A stretch of 64,000 bases of DNA from Clarkia xantiana subsp. parviflora. Lineage: Eukaryota; Streptophyta; Magnoliopsida; Myrtales; Onagraceae. A program made the translations under genes and the position numbers. Positions 24,188-36,196 of the stretch are shown here, in pieces. The stretch spans positions 23,152,452 through 23,216,451 of the forward strand of contig JAPTYO010000002.1 in NCBI GenBank assembly GCA_036873135.1. The letters run 5' to 3'. A model generated the notes under the pieces. That model ran no database searches, was not told the origin of the DNA, and worked only from the letters and a program-made list of their open reading frames with translations. The stretch's first letter is position 1, and each line of letters starts with the position of its first letter.

Positions 24188-27040
24188 CTAACTGTCATCA
24201 GCCTCGCTAAATGTTTGAGAATTACTCTGCGAATCGTTGCTAAATCCAGTATCTGCAAATAAAGCAGCAAGCAAATGAGAATATGTTGTAGCTGCACAAA
24301 AAACGATAAGAAGCGTTGCTAAATGATCGATTTCGAGCTTTTTACTCGCCTTCAATCTCATTCCACATCCAATTATATGAACACATAAGGGTCTCCACTG
24401 TATCCACCTCAAGCCCGCTTCGAGACGAAGGCACCACCCTTCCATCAAATCTAAATGCATTGTCTGAGGTCGCAACAGATATCGGTATGGATAGAAAATC
24501 CTTAGCCATGGCACTCAAAATCGGGAACTTGGTCCTGTTATTTTTCCACCACATCAAAGCATCGAAATCCTGATCCCGTGGTAGAACGGGATCTTCTAAA
24601 TACCGCTCGAGCTCTGATAGTGTGCTTCGACCCGCGTTATTCGGTTTACTTCGTCTTGCGAAAAGATCGTACTGAGCAAGGTGATCGGATTCCTCGATCT
24701 GTACAGGAGGCGTCTTAGGTGATTCAGAGACCAACCCGAACCTCGAACGATACTCATCAAACAGATCAGAGCAACACTTTCGGATCCGCTCGACTTCTGG
24801 CCAAGAATTGCTTCCGTAAATGACTATGAAGAAGTACTGCACCAATTTCAGCTTATACCGCGGGTCCAACACCGTCGCTATTGCTAGAACCACATGAACA
24901 GAGTTCCAGTAATCTTCAAATTTTGAGAACATTAGCGACGCCATTTGTTGTGTCGCTAAATTTGGTAGGGCGACCCATTTATGCAGCGCCTCTTTGATTT
25001 CACAGATTTTCAGAAAGTAATTATTGGACGGAATGTGTTTCGACCCGGAAAACATCTTGGCTGCTCTATAGAACAGCTTCATCTTTCCACATACATCAGC
25101 TGCTAAATCCCATTCTTCATCAGAAGGTGCAGATGTATATAGACTTTCCTTTTCTTTTAGTTTCAGAAACACTTCCTTGTAGTCCAAGCAAGCCCGAATC
25201 ATCGAATAAGTCGAGATCCACAAATTCGAATCATCGATCTGCAACTTTTTCATGTAAGAAATTTTCACCTGATTGGCTGTGTTTGAGAATGTTTCTTCTC
25301 TTGATGGAGTTGCTGTCCAGAACACAACACTGTTGCGGATCTTATCTGTTACTGTCTCGATCATAGAAAGACCAACTTTCGCGAGAAGCTTCAGGATTTG
25401 TGCACCGCATTGCATGTGAAGTAGTTTTCCTTCAAGGAGAAGACCGCTGTTCAGGATAGCAGGACTGATTTCATCGCTAGAAGTGAAGCTTCCTTCGGTA
25501 ATGACTGTGGAAATCTTTTTGAGGAGGTTGAAGTCCAATAGACATGCAGTCAAGTGATTCCAGAGAGCTTCTTTGGTGTGTGGCACAGGAACATAAACAA
25601 ACCTACATGAAATTATGAAGAGTTGATCAACGTAAATACCAACCAAAAATTCTATAAACTGTTTAGAGCGAATGTGAAAAAGTCATTTTTAGGGTTAAAA
25701 CGTGTTTGAGTGAGCTAGCCAAAAGATTGCAGTTTCCAGAAATGGAAAAACACAGTTACATTTATTTTTAAGTTTCACAGTTAGTAGCATTACTCTTTAG
25801 TCTTTACTGATGCATAATACAACCAATAAGATCACAATAAATCCAGATATACAAGGCTGTAAAATCTAGCTGGAAATGACCCCAGTTCAGAAGCTTATTC
25901 AGATATACCAGTTAATTTATTGTTCTTGAAAAAAGTTACTTTTTAAAAGGAAAAAAACCACTTTCTAAAATCGACTCAGTGAGATAGATAACCAACAGTT
26001 ATCAGAAATCCAAAAGGTTCCATTTTTACTTCGAATTTTGGACTTTCTAGCATTCTTTACTGACATAACAAATAAGATTACAGTAAATTTGGTTATATGA
26101 CTGTAAAATTTAGCTCGAAACGACTCAACAATGTAAAATTTAACTCAGAAGCTTGTAAAGAAAATGAAAAATATAACTTTACCATTCAATCTACTTTCTT
26201 GAAAAATATGACTATAACAGCATTTTTTATTTACCTCAAATCACACTTCTGCAGAACCCAATTTTCATCGACGAAATGGGCAGTGATGGACATGTATGAT
26301 TTCTTAGAATCAGAGGTCCACATGTCTGCGGTTATGGCTACTCTACTAGTAAGTTTCTCCAACGATCTGTACACATCGTCCTTCTTTGTGTTATGCACTC
26401 TTTTGATTTCGCTTTTGATTTCTTCAACCGAGGCCATCCTGAAAAATGGCTGAAGGGTAGAAGAGAAGCTCTGGAAGCCGACATGATCAACTATAGAAAG
26501 AGGGTACTCGTGCATCACAATAGCTGAAGCAAGTGCCTTGAGTGCCACTTCTTGATTGAAGAGGAAACCATGAAACCTCTCATCTTCTTCAGCATCCCCT
26601 ATAATCCTGAGAGGCACAGCATCAGATGTGAAATGACCAGACTGACGCCCTCCATCCCCTACCTGACTCTTCTTCCTAATCTTCCTTCTTGTATGAGATG
26701 ATGATGGTAGAGGAAGAGGAGGCTGAGATGCGTCTGAGCCTTCCTTCTTAAGGCATTTCCTCAGATGCATATGAAGTGATTTGGTGCCATTTTTGCTCAG
26801 AGCTTTGTACTTGGTTCCGCAGTGATTGCAGAAAGCATAGTCAACCCCACCAATGTTTTGCTTCATAAAATCGTTCCAAACAATTGAAGTTCTTCGCTTT
26901 TTGGCAACTGAGGACCCATCTCCATCTTCGGGAGATACAAGAGATTGAGTTGGAGTTGGAGTTGTAGTTGCCGTTGGACTTGGAGGTAAATTTTCTAAGG
27001 GTTGTAACTCTACTTCAAAAATTTCACTTTCTTCTGCCAT
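24188..27040 (-). CDS. hAT-transposase-derived BED zinc-finger protein (RICESLEEPER/DAYSLEEPER type)
   Basis: Exon 1 is 27040-26235 and exon 2 starts at 25602. Read straight through, exon 2 stops at 24342 (688 aa). With a GC-AG intron (24349-24253), a last exon 24252-24188 gives 707 aa with an acidic, Ser-rich tail. A BED finger lies at about 52-96 (C71, C74, H90 or H92, C96) after a basic AKKRR patch. The hAT core keeps ITADMWTS (Asp239). The second catalytic Asp region reads ITEGS (303-307), HxxCxAH is changed to HMQCGAQ (331-337), and the catalytic Glu position reads SDNAF (Asp649). The C-terminal dimerisation region is present (about 600-688). About 690 codons are open while catalytic residues are lost, which suggests a domesticated DNA-binding protein. 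It could instead be a slowly decaying element, as no TIR or TSD was found. Confidence 0.82.
25603..26234 (-). other. Coding intron of hAT-derived gene with diverged internal duplication
   Basis: GT-AG intron (donor 26234, acceptor 25603). A segment containing TTTACTGATGCATAA and GTAAAATCTAGCTGGAAA (25796-25878) is repeated, diverged, at about 26047-26123. Confidence 0.7.
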
Positions 27041-27049
27041 CTTTTGCTC

Positions 27050-27666
27050 CTAAATTTTGAGCACAGTCAGTAAATATACAATTTGATAAAAGAAAATTGT
27101 ACACAGAATACAGATGGACACCAAATTCTATGAACAAGATCACAATTAATAAAGAGTTATTAAACTATACCTAAGATGGGTGAAGGATAGACCATTTATC
27201 ATAAATCAAAATTTACAACTTATGGAAATTTCTGAAAAACGAGTAGTCAGACTTTTGTACCACCTGTGAAAATTTAGGTCATTTTGAACAGGTTACTAGC
27301 ACAAGCATAGCTTCGTAACAAATCTGATGCAATTAAGCAACAAACTACAAGATGGGTGAAAGATAGAATATTTATCATAACTTGAAAAAGAACAATCCTT
27401 TACTGGGCAAGTAAGATTATTATTAATTTTTTTGCTCAAGAACAAAATAACATCTGCAAAGTCATAAAACCCAGAAAAATTCAACAGTAATAATCTTGTA
27501 GCCATTTTTGGCAGGCTGTCATCCGAAGAAGATGAATTGAAGGAGAAGCTAGAACTTCAACGGTAGAAGACTAGAACATCAATCAATCTACTAATATAGT
27601 ACAATGCCAAAAGCAGCTCTAAGACGCATCTAGTCTAGTCTAGAGAAGAGAAGAGAGAAGAATTAC
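27050..27666 (-). other. Putative 5' UTR intron of hAT-derived gene
   Basis: The donor GTCACCG|GTAATTC at 27667/27666 and acceptor ATTTAG|GAGC at 27050/27049 lie 9 nt before the ATG. It contains a diverged duplicate of AAGATGGGTGAA(A/G)GATAGA (27171 and 27351 areas). Assigned from consensus only; additional leader exons are possible. Confidence 0.55.
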
Positions 27667-27667
27667 C

Positions 27668-28033
27668 GGTGACGTCGACGCCGATGATCTACTGGCCGTG
27701 GAGTGGGGAGCCCGCGGGGCGGCGGAGCAGAGCGGATGGAGATGACCGAGATGCGGATTTTGGGAGCTGACCGGGGTAAAAATTAAAATATTATAATCTT
27801 CGTAATTATGTGAGATATCGAGGGTATTGTTGGAAGGAAAAATTGACTCTCCGAAGCTGGTTGGGGTTTACCCGCGAAAACTCCCGCCCCGGGTCCTCTC
27901 TGGGCTTGGACCCGCGCCAAAACGGCCTGACTCGGGTGTGTGGGTCTGCCAAAACCCTAAACCCTCCTTCATGGTCAACGACATTGAACTGAATCCTTGA
28001 GATTTGATTTCGAAGAGCATCGGCGATCCTCCA
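27668..28033. promoter_or_regulatory. Shared divergent promoter, hAT-derived gene / NFD6-like
   Basis: Only about 370 bp separate the leader exon of the minus-strand hAT-derived gene from the ATG of the plus-strand NFD6-like gene. The hAT-side portion is GC-rich and the middle AT-rich. AAACCCTAAACCCT at 27953-27966 is a double telo-box, a motif common near start sites of plant housekeeping and organellar-protein genes. Confidence 0.6.
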
Positions 28034-28444
28034 ATGGCGGCAGCTTGCGGCAGAGCGATGAGGCGTGCATCAGCGTCCTTCAATTCGGCGGTTAGGTCCA
28101 ACGTCTCTGCAGCTTCCGCCAACAAATCAACCTGCTCTGGCTTCTCACTTCCCACATCCTCGCCTTCCACTTCCACTTGCCGCGCCTCCTTCCTCATCAG
28201 GTCACTTTCAGCCATTGATCCTCAGAATGTGAAACTCAGAATCTCTGTGGTTTTGCGAATATAAACTTACTGTGTTTCTTTTGATGGATTTAGGTCGAGA
28301 CCTGCGCTTGGATGCGTCCAATCACTGATGCCGCTCCACGATGCAGTGGCGGCTGCAAGGCTGACATCGTGCCTGAGCACGACGTCGAGGAGCTGCCGGG
28401 CGCTTTCACAGGGTACTCTCTGCTGCACCTCTCCGGACCTGTAG
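28034..28444 (+). CDS. NUCLEAR FUSION DEFECTIVE 6-like mitochondrial/chloroplast small protein
   Basis: Exons: 28034-28200 and 28294-28444, 318 nt in total (105 aa), with a GT-AG intron. The N-terminus is Arg/Ser/Ala-rich without acids (MAAACGRAMRRASASF), a typical organelle presequence. The conserved core across the junction reads RPALGCVQSLMPLHDAVAAA, then ARLTSCLS, matching the signature of plant NFD6-like proteins. NFD6 mutants fail polar nuclear fusion in the embryo sac, but the molecular role is unknown. Family members often have alternative C-termini through splicing, and CAG|GGTACTC after residue 90 could be a cryptic donor here. The gene is head-to-head with the hAT-derived gene. Confidence 0.82.
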
Positions 28445-31000
28445 TATGATTTTGAGTTTTTTTTGCATGTGAGTAGCTATGCTTCACCTTCATGTTCAAT
28501 TGTTCATCACTTTATCGATTCCATGATGAAAAATATCTGTCTTTAGTTGTTCATCATTGATTACTCATTCCTCTCAACTATACCTTAATGTCCATTAATT
28601 CATAGATTTCATGATGGGAAAATCTATCTTTAGGAAGTCATTAGTGATTACTCTTTGCAGATTTAGGGAGGTCATAAAAATGGTTGTAGTGTATGCTCTG
28701 TTATATCCTTCATCCTAGTAAATAAGCTCATTGAACAAGATACAAATTGATGAGTGAACTGACCTTCCATTCAATTTGCTGCATTTTCTTTCTCAACAAC
28801 TACTAGAAGTTTGAATAATGAATCGTATCGGTTTTCAGTTAACCGGGACAAGAATCTTTTGTTAGAGATAGGGAAGTTGCAGCATCTGATGAGGTATTTC
28901 ATTTTTGCTTCCTGCAGGCACATGATATTGCCAAGTGCTTGCAAGGAAAATAAAAGTGGCCACTGAGAATCTTAGGGGTCCTTGTTCATTGTTGAATTCA
29001 AAACTATAGAGTACAATAGAGACCTTACTTGAAATGTTCTTTTGCTAAACCCCCCCCCCCCCCCCCCCCCCCCCTTTTTCTCTTAAAACTGTATGCACAG
29101 TTTCTCTTTGAGAAATTAAAACTACAAGGGTGTCATTGCTTTCTATTCTGATAGTGATGTTTGATCTGCATGTTTTCTGCTTAAATTTAGTTGTATGAAC
29201 CCTAAACAACAAAAGCATGGTGACAAAGTCCTCCTCTTACCAGATTTTGTCGATGGTACGTGAGGGAGGTGTCTGCTGTACATGGAGTTGGCCATTACTC
29301 GTTCTTCATCTTTCGAGTGATCATCTTCTCATTTTGTGCAAATGTCATTAGATTTTCAAGAGAATTTCATTGGATCAGTAGAGTCATAAGGCAAACCCTA
29401 ATTCAATACAGTTCTTTTTTTTCCCCAATTCTCTGAAGAATGTTAATCAAACACATTTGCTGCTTGATTCTTCCTGATGTATGTAAATGATTTCTTGCTA
29501 TAGAGCTCGGTCTCTCCGTTCCAAGGTGATATTATTCTCGGGCCATCTATGCAAAGGTAAGACTTGTACTATTTGTTTCTACTCTATAATAATGAGGCCA
29601 AAGAAACACATAACTGTAGGCTATAGCAATGGCTAATAAGGATTATGAAGGAGAATTTGTTACATCTTTATCATCGTTTGGTCAGGAAATTCATGGATGG
29701 ATGTTTATGTTTATTATTGAATGTTGTTTCGTGTATGAGGCATGCATTGAGTGACTTGTTGTGTACTAGGTTAGGGTGTCAACTTCTCTTATCATGGCTC
29801 ATTAATCTTGTACAATTTCTTCATAACCTCTCCTCTCCCGTGGCCCATGACATAATTATTATTACAGAAGAGGCCAATTATAGAACATTGTGTTGGTTAA
29901 GTTTCCAATCTATCATATTTTTGCTTAGTTTTGGGAATAAAAGTATTTGCGATACCTAATGTACGAAATTGGTAAAGGGGATATTACCACCATTTATTCG
30001 ACCATATAGGATCTGAATAAATCACATAATGTCAAGTTAACCGGTTACGTGACGATTGTATAATTAATGTTGTTCGACCGTCAATAGTACGTATAAACCG
30101 ACATACATGTCTCGATCGACAATAGTTGGTAATGACTTTATATATACACAATTATTACGTGATATATGGTCCCGTTGGGCATTTGCGTCCAGAAAGTTGT
30201 TTGGATCTTCCCAATGAACAGGTAGATGAAGTAGAATGGGCTGATTCGATGAAGTTGGTGGTTAGCTTTCTAATCTTTGGGCTGATTCATGTTATAGTAG
30301 CTTATATCGAACTTTGTTTACATATTATATATATTCTTAGAAAGAATATATATTATTTCTTTAGATTCGGATTATAGTATGGTATAATAATGATGATTCA
30401 AACTAGAGGCGTTCTACCAAAAAAACTAGAGGTGGCCATTTTTGTTCTGGCAGCAACCAGTTTTGAACTATGAGTCAATAACAGGTTCTATCACTTTAAA
30501 GACTATTTTATTTTAGTATTATATTATTTCTAGTTCTAGGTCTAACTTGAATTGCATATGTAATGTAGACTTGTAGTAAGCGTTTTTTTTTTATCTTAGT
30601 AGTAGTAAGCGTTCACTTGTGTAGAAATATTGTCCATCTGACTTTTCATTGATATATATAAATAATAATATATATTTTATTAGTTTATGAGAAACTAACC
30701 GATATCTTCTTGATGTTAGTGCACTAATTTACTTTTAATATTACAGATTTACGTCATGTTTTTTTTTTAAATGCGAGATATTTTAGAAGGTAATCAAAAG
30801 AGCAACGCTTAAAACATTTGCGTCATACTTAATATAATCCTTTATTCGAATTGGATCGGCCGTAAAATATAAAAATTGTTGATATTGATATTTTTTATCT
30901 TTAAAGCCCGACCCAAAACATTGAATTAAGGGACCTGAAGGCTGAAGCTACATCGTATTCAGATAAAGGCAAGGTTGTACAACAAGTTGATTACTTGTTT
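28445..31000. other. Intergenic DNA and possible 3' UTR exons of NFD6-like gene
   Basis: No further protein gene is supported. Segments near 28850-28960 and 29480-29570 have exon-like composition with CTGCAG acceptors and GTAAGAC-type donors, and might be alternative 3' exons. The rest is AT-rich with short open frames that have no known domain. Confidence 0.4.
29050..29074. repeat. Poly-C tract (25 C)
   Basis: An uninterrupted run of 25 cytosines followed by five T. Long C/G homopolymers are unusual in AT-rich plant intergenic DNA. Its exact length may be affected by sequencing or assembly. Confidence 0.9.
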
Positions 31001-31874
31001 GGGTTAAATGAACTTTTGGTGCCACATGTTTGACCAGTGTATGTTTTTTGTGCCATATGTTTAGTTTTGTAGGCTTTTGGTGCCATATGTTTGAGAGGTT
31101 GTATGTTTTTTGTTCTTCTGTTAGTCAACAGTTAGTTTGACCGTTAAATACTTTTATTTTGTTCAATTTAATCCTCAAATTTATATTTCTAAAATTTAAT
31201 ATTTATATTTTAGTTCCTAATGTTTGCTCAAGTCACCGTTGAAGGCCGCCGACCACCCACCACCCCCAAAGCCGCCGCCGACCACCACGAAAATGGCCGG
31301 CCACCACCATTTGGGGCTGGAAACCACCCCAATTGGTGGTGGCCGGCCCCAATTGGTGGTGGCCAGTCCAATCGGGGCTGGCCACCACCAATTGGTGGTG
31401 GCTACAGCCTAATCGGGCCGGCCACCACCAATTGGGGTGGTGGGCGGCCCCAAATGGTGGTGGCCGGCCCGATTAGGGCTGTAGCCACCACCAATCGGTG
31501 GTGGCCGGCCCCGATTGGGCTGGCCACCACCAATTGGGGCCGGCCACCACCAATTGGGGTGGTTTCCAGCCCCAAGTGGTGGTGGCCGGCCATTTTCGTG
31601 GTGGTCGGCGGCGGCTTTAGAGGTGGTGGGTGGTGACGGTGACTTGAGCAAACAATAGAGACTAAAGTGTAAATATTAAATTTTAGAAATATAAATTTGA
31701 GGACTAAATTGAACAAAATAAAAGTATTTAACGGTCAAACTAACTGTTGACTAACGGAAGAACAAAAAACATACAACCTCTCAAACATATGACACCAAAA
31801 ACCTACAAAACTAAACATATGGCACCAAAAACCTACATTGGTCAAACATGTGGCACCAAAAGTACCTTTAACCC
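31001..31874. mobile_element. MULE-type foldback MITE, 9-bp TSD
   Basis: An 874-bp element starting GGGTTAAATG and ending TTAACCC. Long arms of about 260 bp share TTTTGGTGCCACATGTTTGA-type and GTCAACAGTTAGTTTGACCG-type blocks. The exact 9-bp duplication TACTTGTTT is at 30992-31000 and 31875-31883. The centre (31230-31640) is a strong inverted repeat of CCACCACCAATTGG and CCGGCC blocks, which creates mirror-image open frames on both strands that are not genes. Confidence 0.9.
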
Positions 31875-31883
31875 TACTTGTTT

Positions 31884-32263
31884 TTAGTTCGATTTTTTTG
31901 AATTTAAAAAAAAAAATTAATTAAAATATAAAAAAGGCTTTATATATATTACTGAAAAGAAAATATTAGTCATAATCCAGTATACTTACGAATATTTATA
32001 CTTTGATATGATATAAAGTTGACACGTTATTCTATTAAGACAAATACCAACAAAAATGCTCCTAATTCATATTTGAGATTCACACTTTTTACAATGGAGT
32101 CGTGATAAACACATTTTTAGTAAATTTATTTATTATTTATATTAAAAATTAAAGAAATAATCTGTTTTAATTTGGTGGAGGAATGCTTGTCACCTACTCC
32201 TTTTATAAGCCTCCTCTTTCTCATTCTCTGTAAGAGGCTCAGCTCCAACTCCAAGGCAAGCAT
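31884..32263. promoter_or_regulatory. Promoter and leader of C2H2 gene
   Basis: AT-rich upstream DNA with a TATA box TTTTATAAG at 32201-32209, about 55 bp before the ATG, and CT-rich leader DNA (CCTCTTTCTCATTCTC). This predicts a short 5' UTR. Confidence 0.6.
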
Positions 32264-33049
32264 ATGGATCTTCGCCTTGGAAGAGCATCAATGGAAAGGC
32301 TCAAGCGCAAGCTCAGCTCTAATGGCCGCCACGCGAAGGCCGAATCAACCTCCGCCGCTTCTTCTTCTTCCTTCTCCGACGAATTCTCCGAGGAGGATGA
32401 GGAACAACACGTCAAACGCACCAAACGAAAGGCTCGTCTGATCTACACTCTGAGGGAGAACCCTAAAAAGAGCTACAAGCTCCCAGATCCTGCGGCGGTT
32501 CACGACGGAGAGAGCGACACTGATCAGTCCGTGAACGCAGCTCAGCCGCGGCGGTCCAAGCGGAGCCGCCGAGTTGCCACCGATCCGGAGCCGCTGAGCT
32601 CCCTCTCCGATGCTTCACCGGAGGAGGACACCGCCGCCATCGCCATGTGCCTCGTGATGCTCTCCAGGGACACGTGGACAAATCGGCGCGAATTGAGGGA
32701 GGAGGAGGAACCGAAGCAGCAGCAGCACCGGTGCGAAGTCTGCAACAAGGTGTTCCGGTCCTCTCAGGCGCTCGGCGGCCACAGAGTCACGCACCGGAAA
32801 CTTAACCAACTCGGTAGTAAGTTCCGTAGAAAACCCGTCGCCGCCGTTGGAGAGAAAATTTTCGAGTGCCCTTACTGCTTCAAGGTGTTTGCCTCGGGCC
32901 AAGCCCTGGGCGGCCACAAGAGATCGCACAATGGCGGCGCGCCGTCTCCGGAGGCTCAGATCAGCCTGATCGATCTCAACTTACCTGCGCCGGAGGAAGA
33001 AGACGACTGCAGCGTCGTCTCCGATGCGGAAACCACGGATCAACACTGA
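32264..33049 (+). CDS. ZAT-type C2H2 zinc-finger transcription repressor
   Basis: Intronless, 261 aa. Two plant-specific Q-type fingers carry QALGGH: C157-C160-H173-H177 and C202-C205-H218-H222. Basic NLS-like clusters are at 51-56 (KRTKRK) and 96-103 (RRSKRSRR). An L-box-like AMCLVMLSR lies at 128-136 and a C-terminal EAR repression motif IDLNLP at 236-241. The layout fits the C1-2i/ZAT group of nuclear repressors, several of which are stress-induced. The N-terminal third finger present in some long relatives is absent. The ATG at 32264 is the first after the TATA box. The N-terminal half is Ser/Glu-rich and probably disordered. Confidence 0.93.
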   Translation: MDLRLGRASMERLKRKLSSNGRHAKAESTSAASSSSFSDEFSEEDEEQHVKRTKRKARLIYTLRENPKKSYKLPDPAAVHDGESDTDQSVNAAQPRRSKRSRRVATDPEPLSSLSDASPEEDTAAIAMCLVMLSRDTWTNRRELREEEEPKQQQHRCEVCNKVFRSSQALGGHRVTHRKLNQLGSKFRRKPVAAVGEKIFECPYCFKVFASGQALGGHKRSHNGGAPSPEAQISLIDLNLPAPEEEDDCSVVSDAETTDQH

Positions 33050-36000
33050 GCATTTCAAATACGAAACCAAACAGAACATCGAAGAAGACGAGGATTGAAG
33101 GAATTATGAATGCGGGACAAAGAATTCATCTCCGTTTGAATTCGAGTATGGTTTATTGCTCAAAGTGATAGTTTGATGTACTTGATGTTGGAGTTGGAGT
33201 TGAGGATCAAGGATCAGTAGTAGTCCAGCTCGAGTTACAGAGAAAGGGAGGGAGGAAGATGACGTGTTTTATATTATTATTATTATGATTTTTAGTTATT
33301 TATTATTATTATAGATGAAAAATTAAGGGAGAGAGAAACTGTTTAGTTGTTGGTGGGACCATTGCATAATATCTTCTTTATAGGAAGGAAGGAAGGAAGA
33401 TAGATAGATGTGGCAGAGTTGGTTGTTGTTGGTTCACATCTTCTGTTATTAACTTTGCATCTGCCACTTCCACCCCTCCCTCTACTTAAATAGCAAAAAG
33501 AAGATCCACAATCTATTTAGTCAATGAAATTAAAACTAAAATGAGGTGGCTTGAGTTCAACCATTAAGCTTTTCTTTAAACTTTAGATGGATCACATCAC
33601 CGACTATATATTTATATTTATATTTATTTAACATTTTCCTAAAATATGTTTAGAGTGTAAAGATTTAATTTTGTAGATTTTTAACACTATATATGTGAAA
33701 TTTAAACAAGTCACTTGATCAATTGTAAAATTTTAATGTAATAGATGAATGTATACGTTAATTTTTATACTTTTAATGCTTTTAATTCTTAGGCTAGGTA
33801 TAGAGCGATGAAAAGTAAACTTTTGATAGATGGTATAAACGATAGATTTCTCTCTCAGCCAACACCACATCTGCTTAACGACGGAGACCACATCCAACCA
33901 CCAACCCTGCATCGTCCCTACCATCAACCAGTCGATCGCTTTGCCATCAAAGAGTTTTCTCTTACTAAGATGGGAGCTTCCTCTCCTAAAAACGCCACAT
34001 TTGCATGCCTCCAGAGCCAGGACCGGAGTCTATCCAAACCCCAACCATGAATCGCCCCTACCGCCAATTAGTCGATCGAAGTTCACATCCAAACTCTATC
34101 CATGGACAACCCCCTTACCACCAACTAGTCAACTCCAACCTGCATCGCCCCAAGATGGCTAGATTTCAAGTTACTTCGTCAATCGTCAGATCTCTACCTA
34201 CTTCACATAGTTGATCGGTCTGACCGATTAGTTTCATAGTCACCATATTTGCTTTCATGTTTTTGTTGTTACTGTCGCCTCCCCTTCCGTATTCCGATCT
34301 AACTTCATCTATCTCCATCAACAACAACATCGACATGGTCGTTGTCCGGGTCTACGTCTGGGCTTTAATTTGATCTTGGTCACTACTTTCCAATGGGCAA
34401 CCAAATGCTACAGAATCACATGTTCAACTTTCAAACAATTAACTACATGATTAAATGTTCGCACCATTCGGACTTGGAATATGGTTTCGACCGTATCCGG
34501 CCACTTTACAATACTTCTCATTCGAGAGAAGCTGAATTTCTTTTCGGCCCTCCTCACTAAGCTTCTATCCGGTGTTTGGGGTTTACGGTTGTTAAAGTTG
34601 ATATTGTCATTTACTTTTGGTATTATTGGTTGTATGTTTGTGTCCTATTTTATTATTTTAGATTTTCTGGTTATGCTAGCAGCTACATTGTACTCGCACT
34701 TCACTTGGATTTATCTAGATATCCCACCGTAGCTGTATTTTCCCTTAGTTTGTAATCACTACAATTTTAAAATAAAATGTCAACTTTTCTTTTTTAAAAA
34801 AATTTGAGAGAGTTATTTTAAGTTTTAAAATGAAATAATATTTACCTTAGTCATTTTGGAAGCTAACAAGATGCCTTTCTCCTCCATAAACTAAGAAGAA
34901 ATAACATTAGGTCAGATCTCTCTCTCTCTCCACTAAAGGAGTTTGAGTTGGCGTGAAGTATGTATGGGATCAATGATTCCAATATGAAGAAGAATCAAGA
35001 GAAACCCATGACTTCAAATGGTATGACCTACCTAGCTAGAAAAGTAACTAAATTTATCTATACAACCCAAATATCCAGTATATTTCACAACCATATCCCG
35101 TATGGTCATCTTCCAATTGTTGGTTGTCTCTGATATGTAACTGAATTATAATATTGTTCATCTTAAACGATGGGGTGATACGACTTTTTTGGTGTGAATA
35201 GCGATGATAAAATGAAGTATACCGAATTGTGTATATATTTGATGAATGAAAAATAATGCTGAAGAAGTTAATGATCACGTGAACTAACTGTGTGTTAATC
35301 AAGAGAATTTAAGTGAGGGTGAGGGCAGTAGCTACTTTGGTTTATGAACAAGACAATTAAAGAGGCTTTAAATGTCGGGTTGCAGGTTCCTTTCGCTTTT
35401 GCATGTGAACATCTATCTACTTAACTTCTCAAGAGTTCATTTTTGTTATTCTAGGGAGGTGTCATAGGTCATAAGAAGAGTAGCGTCTTAACATATTTAC
35501 ACCACACTTAAAATAATTGTTATAAATTGCTCATTCGTGAATATTTTTACAGTTTCAGCTCTCGAACTTGAAATTTCTGTTTAAAGGATAAACCAATGCA
35601 CTGGGACACCATATTACATTGTTAAGTGTTCATTTTTGCTATTGTATTGTCCTCTCTATTCTATTATTATATCTTAATAATTATTTATTAGTAAACACTA
35701 TGGTTGCTAATTCATTATGCAAAAGTAAACTATTTTGTGGTGCATTTAAAACATGACGCAAGTATTAGGACAAAGTTCGGATTTGGAGTGCCATATAAGA
35801 AGTATCCAAGATTTGGCCAAATGATAGTTAACTAACTGCCAAAGTTTAGTCAACATTTGCTTCTTGGCACACCAAAAGGATGATCTGCCCTAGGAATTGG
35901 TTTTCTAACCCACCATCTCCTTTTTTTTTTATCAATCTATTAAAGTTGACCATCATGATATAGTCTTTATAGAAAGATTGATATTCTGATTAAGTAGAAG

Positions 36001-36196
36001 TCTCTATTGACCAAAAAAAGAACAAAAAATTGCCAAGGGACAGACAGACCAATTTGCAGCATTTTCCTTCCATCATAATCTACAAAATACTAAGAAGCAC
36101 CTCATGAAAAAATCATTTTACTTAATAATTTATAAGGATTGATAAATTGAGCAGAGCGAGTTTGAACAGAAGAAAGAAAGTTTAATCAAATTGGCA
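33050..36196. other. Intergenic DNA
   Basis: The 3' UTR of the C2H2 gene probably runs to about 33330, with an ATTATT-rich run. 33830-34200 has direct repeats of CC(T/C)ACC(A/G)(C)CAA...TAGTCGATCG type, with short open frames but no domain. 34300-34760 is TE-like but unclassified. A CTCTCTCTCTC run lies at 34919-34930. The end near 36196 is likely 3' UTR of the AsnRS gene. Confidence 0.4.

Noticed and set aside
29220..29262. Short stretch translating like GDKVLLLPDF, reminiscent of chaperonin-10
   Set aside because: Only about ten residues match, an extra Leu breaks the motif and a stop follows at once. Chance is likely.
31220..31716. Open frames on both strands within the MITE centre
   Set aside because: They are mirror translations of a CCACCACCAATTGG-type inverted repeat, with no domain.
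32239..32929. Minus-strand open frames opposite the C2H2 gene
   Set aside because: GC-rich antisense shadows; the plus strand encodes clear QALGGH fingers.
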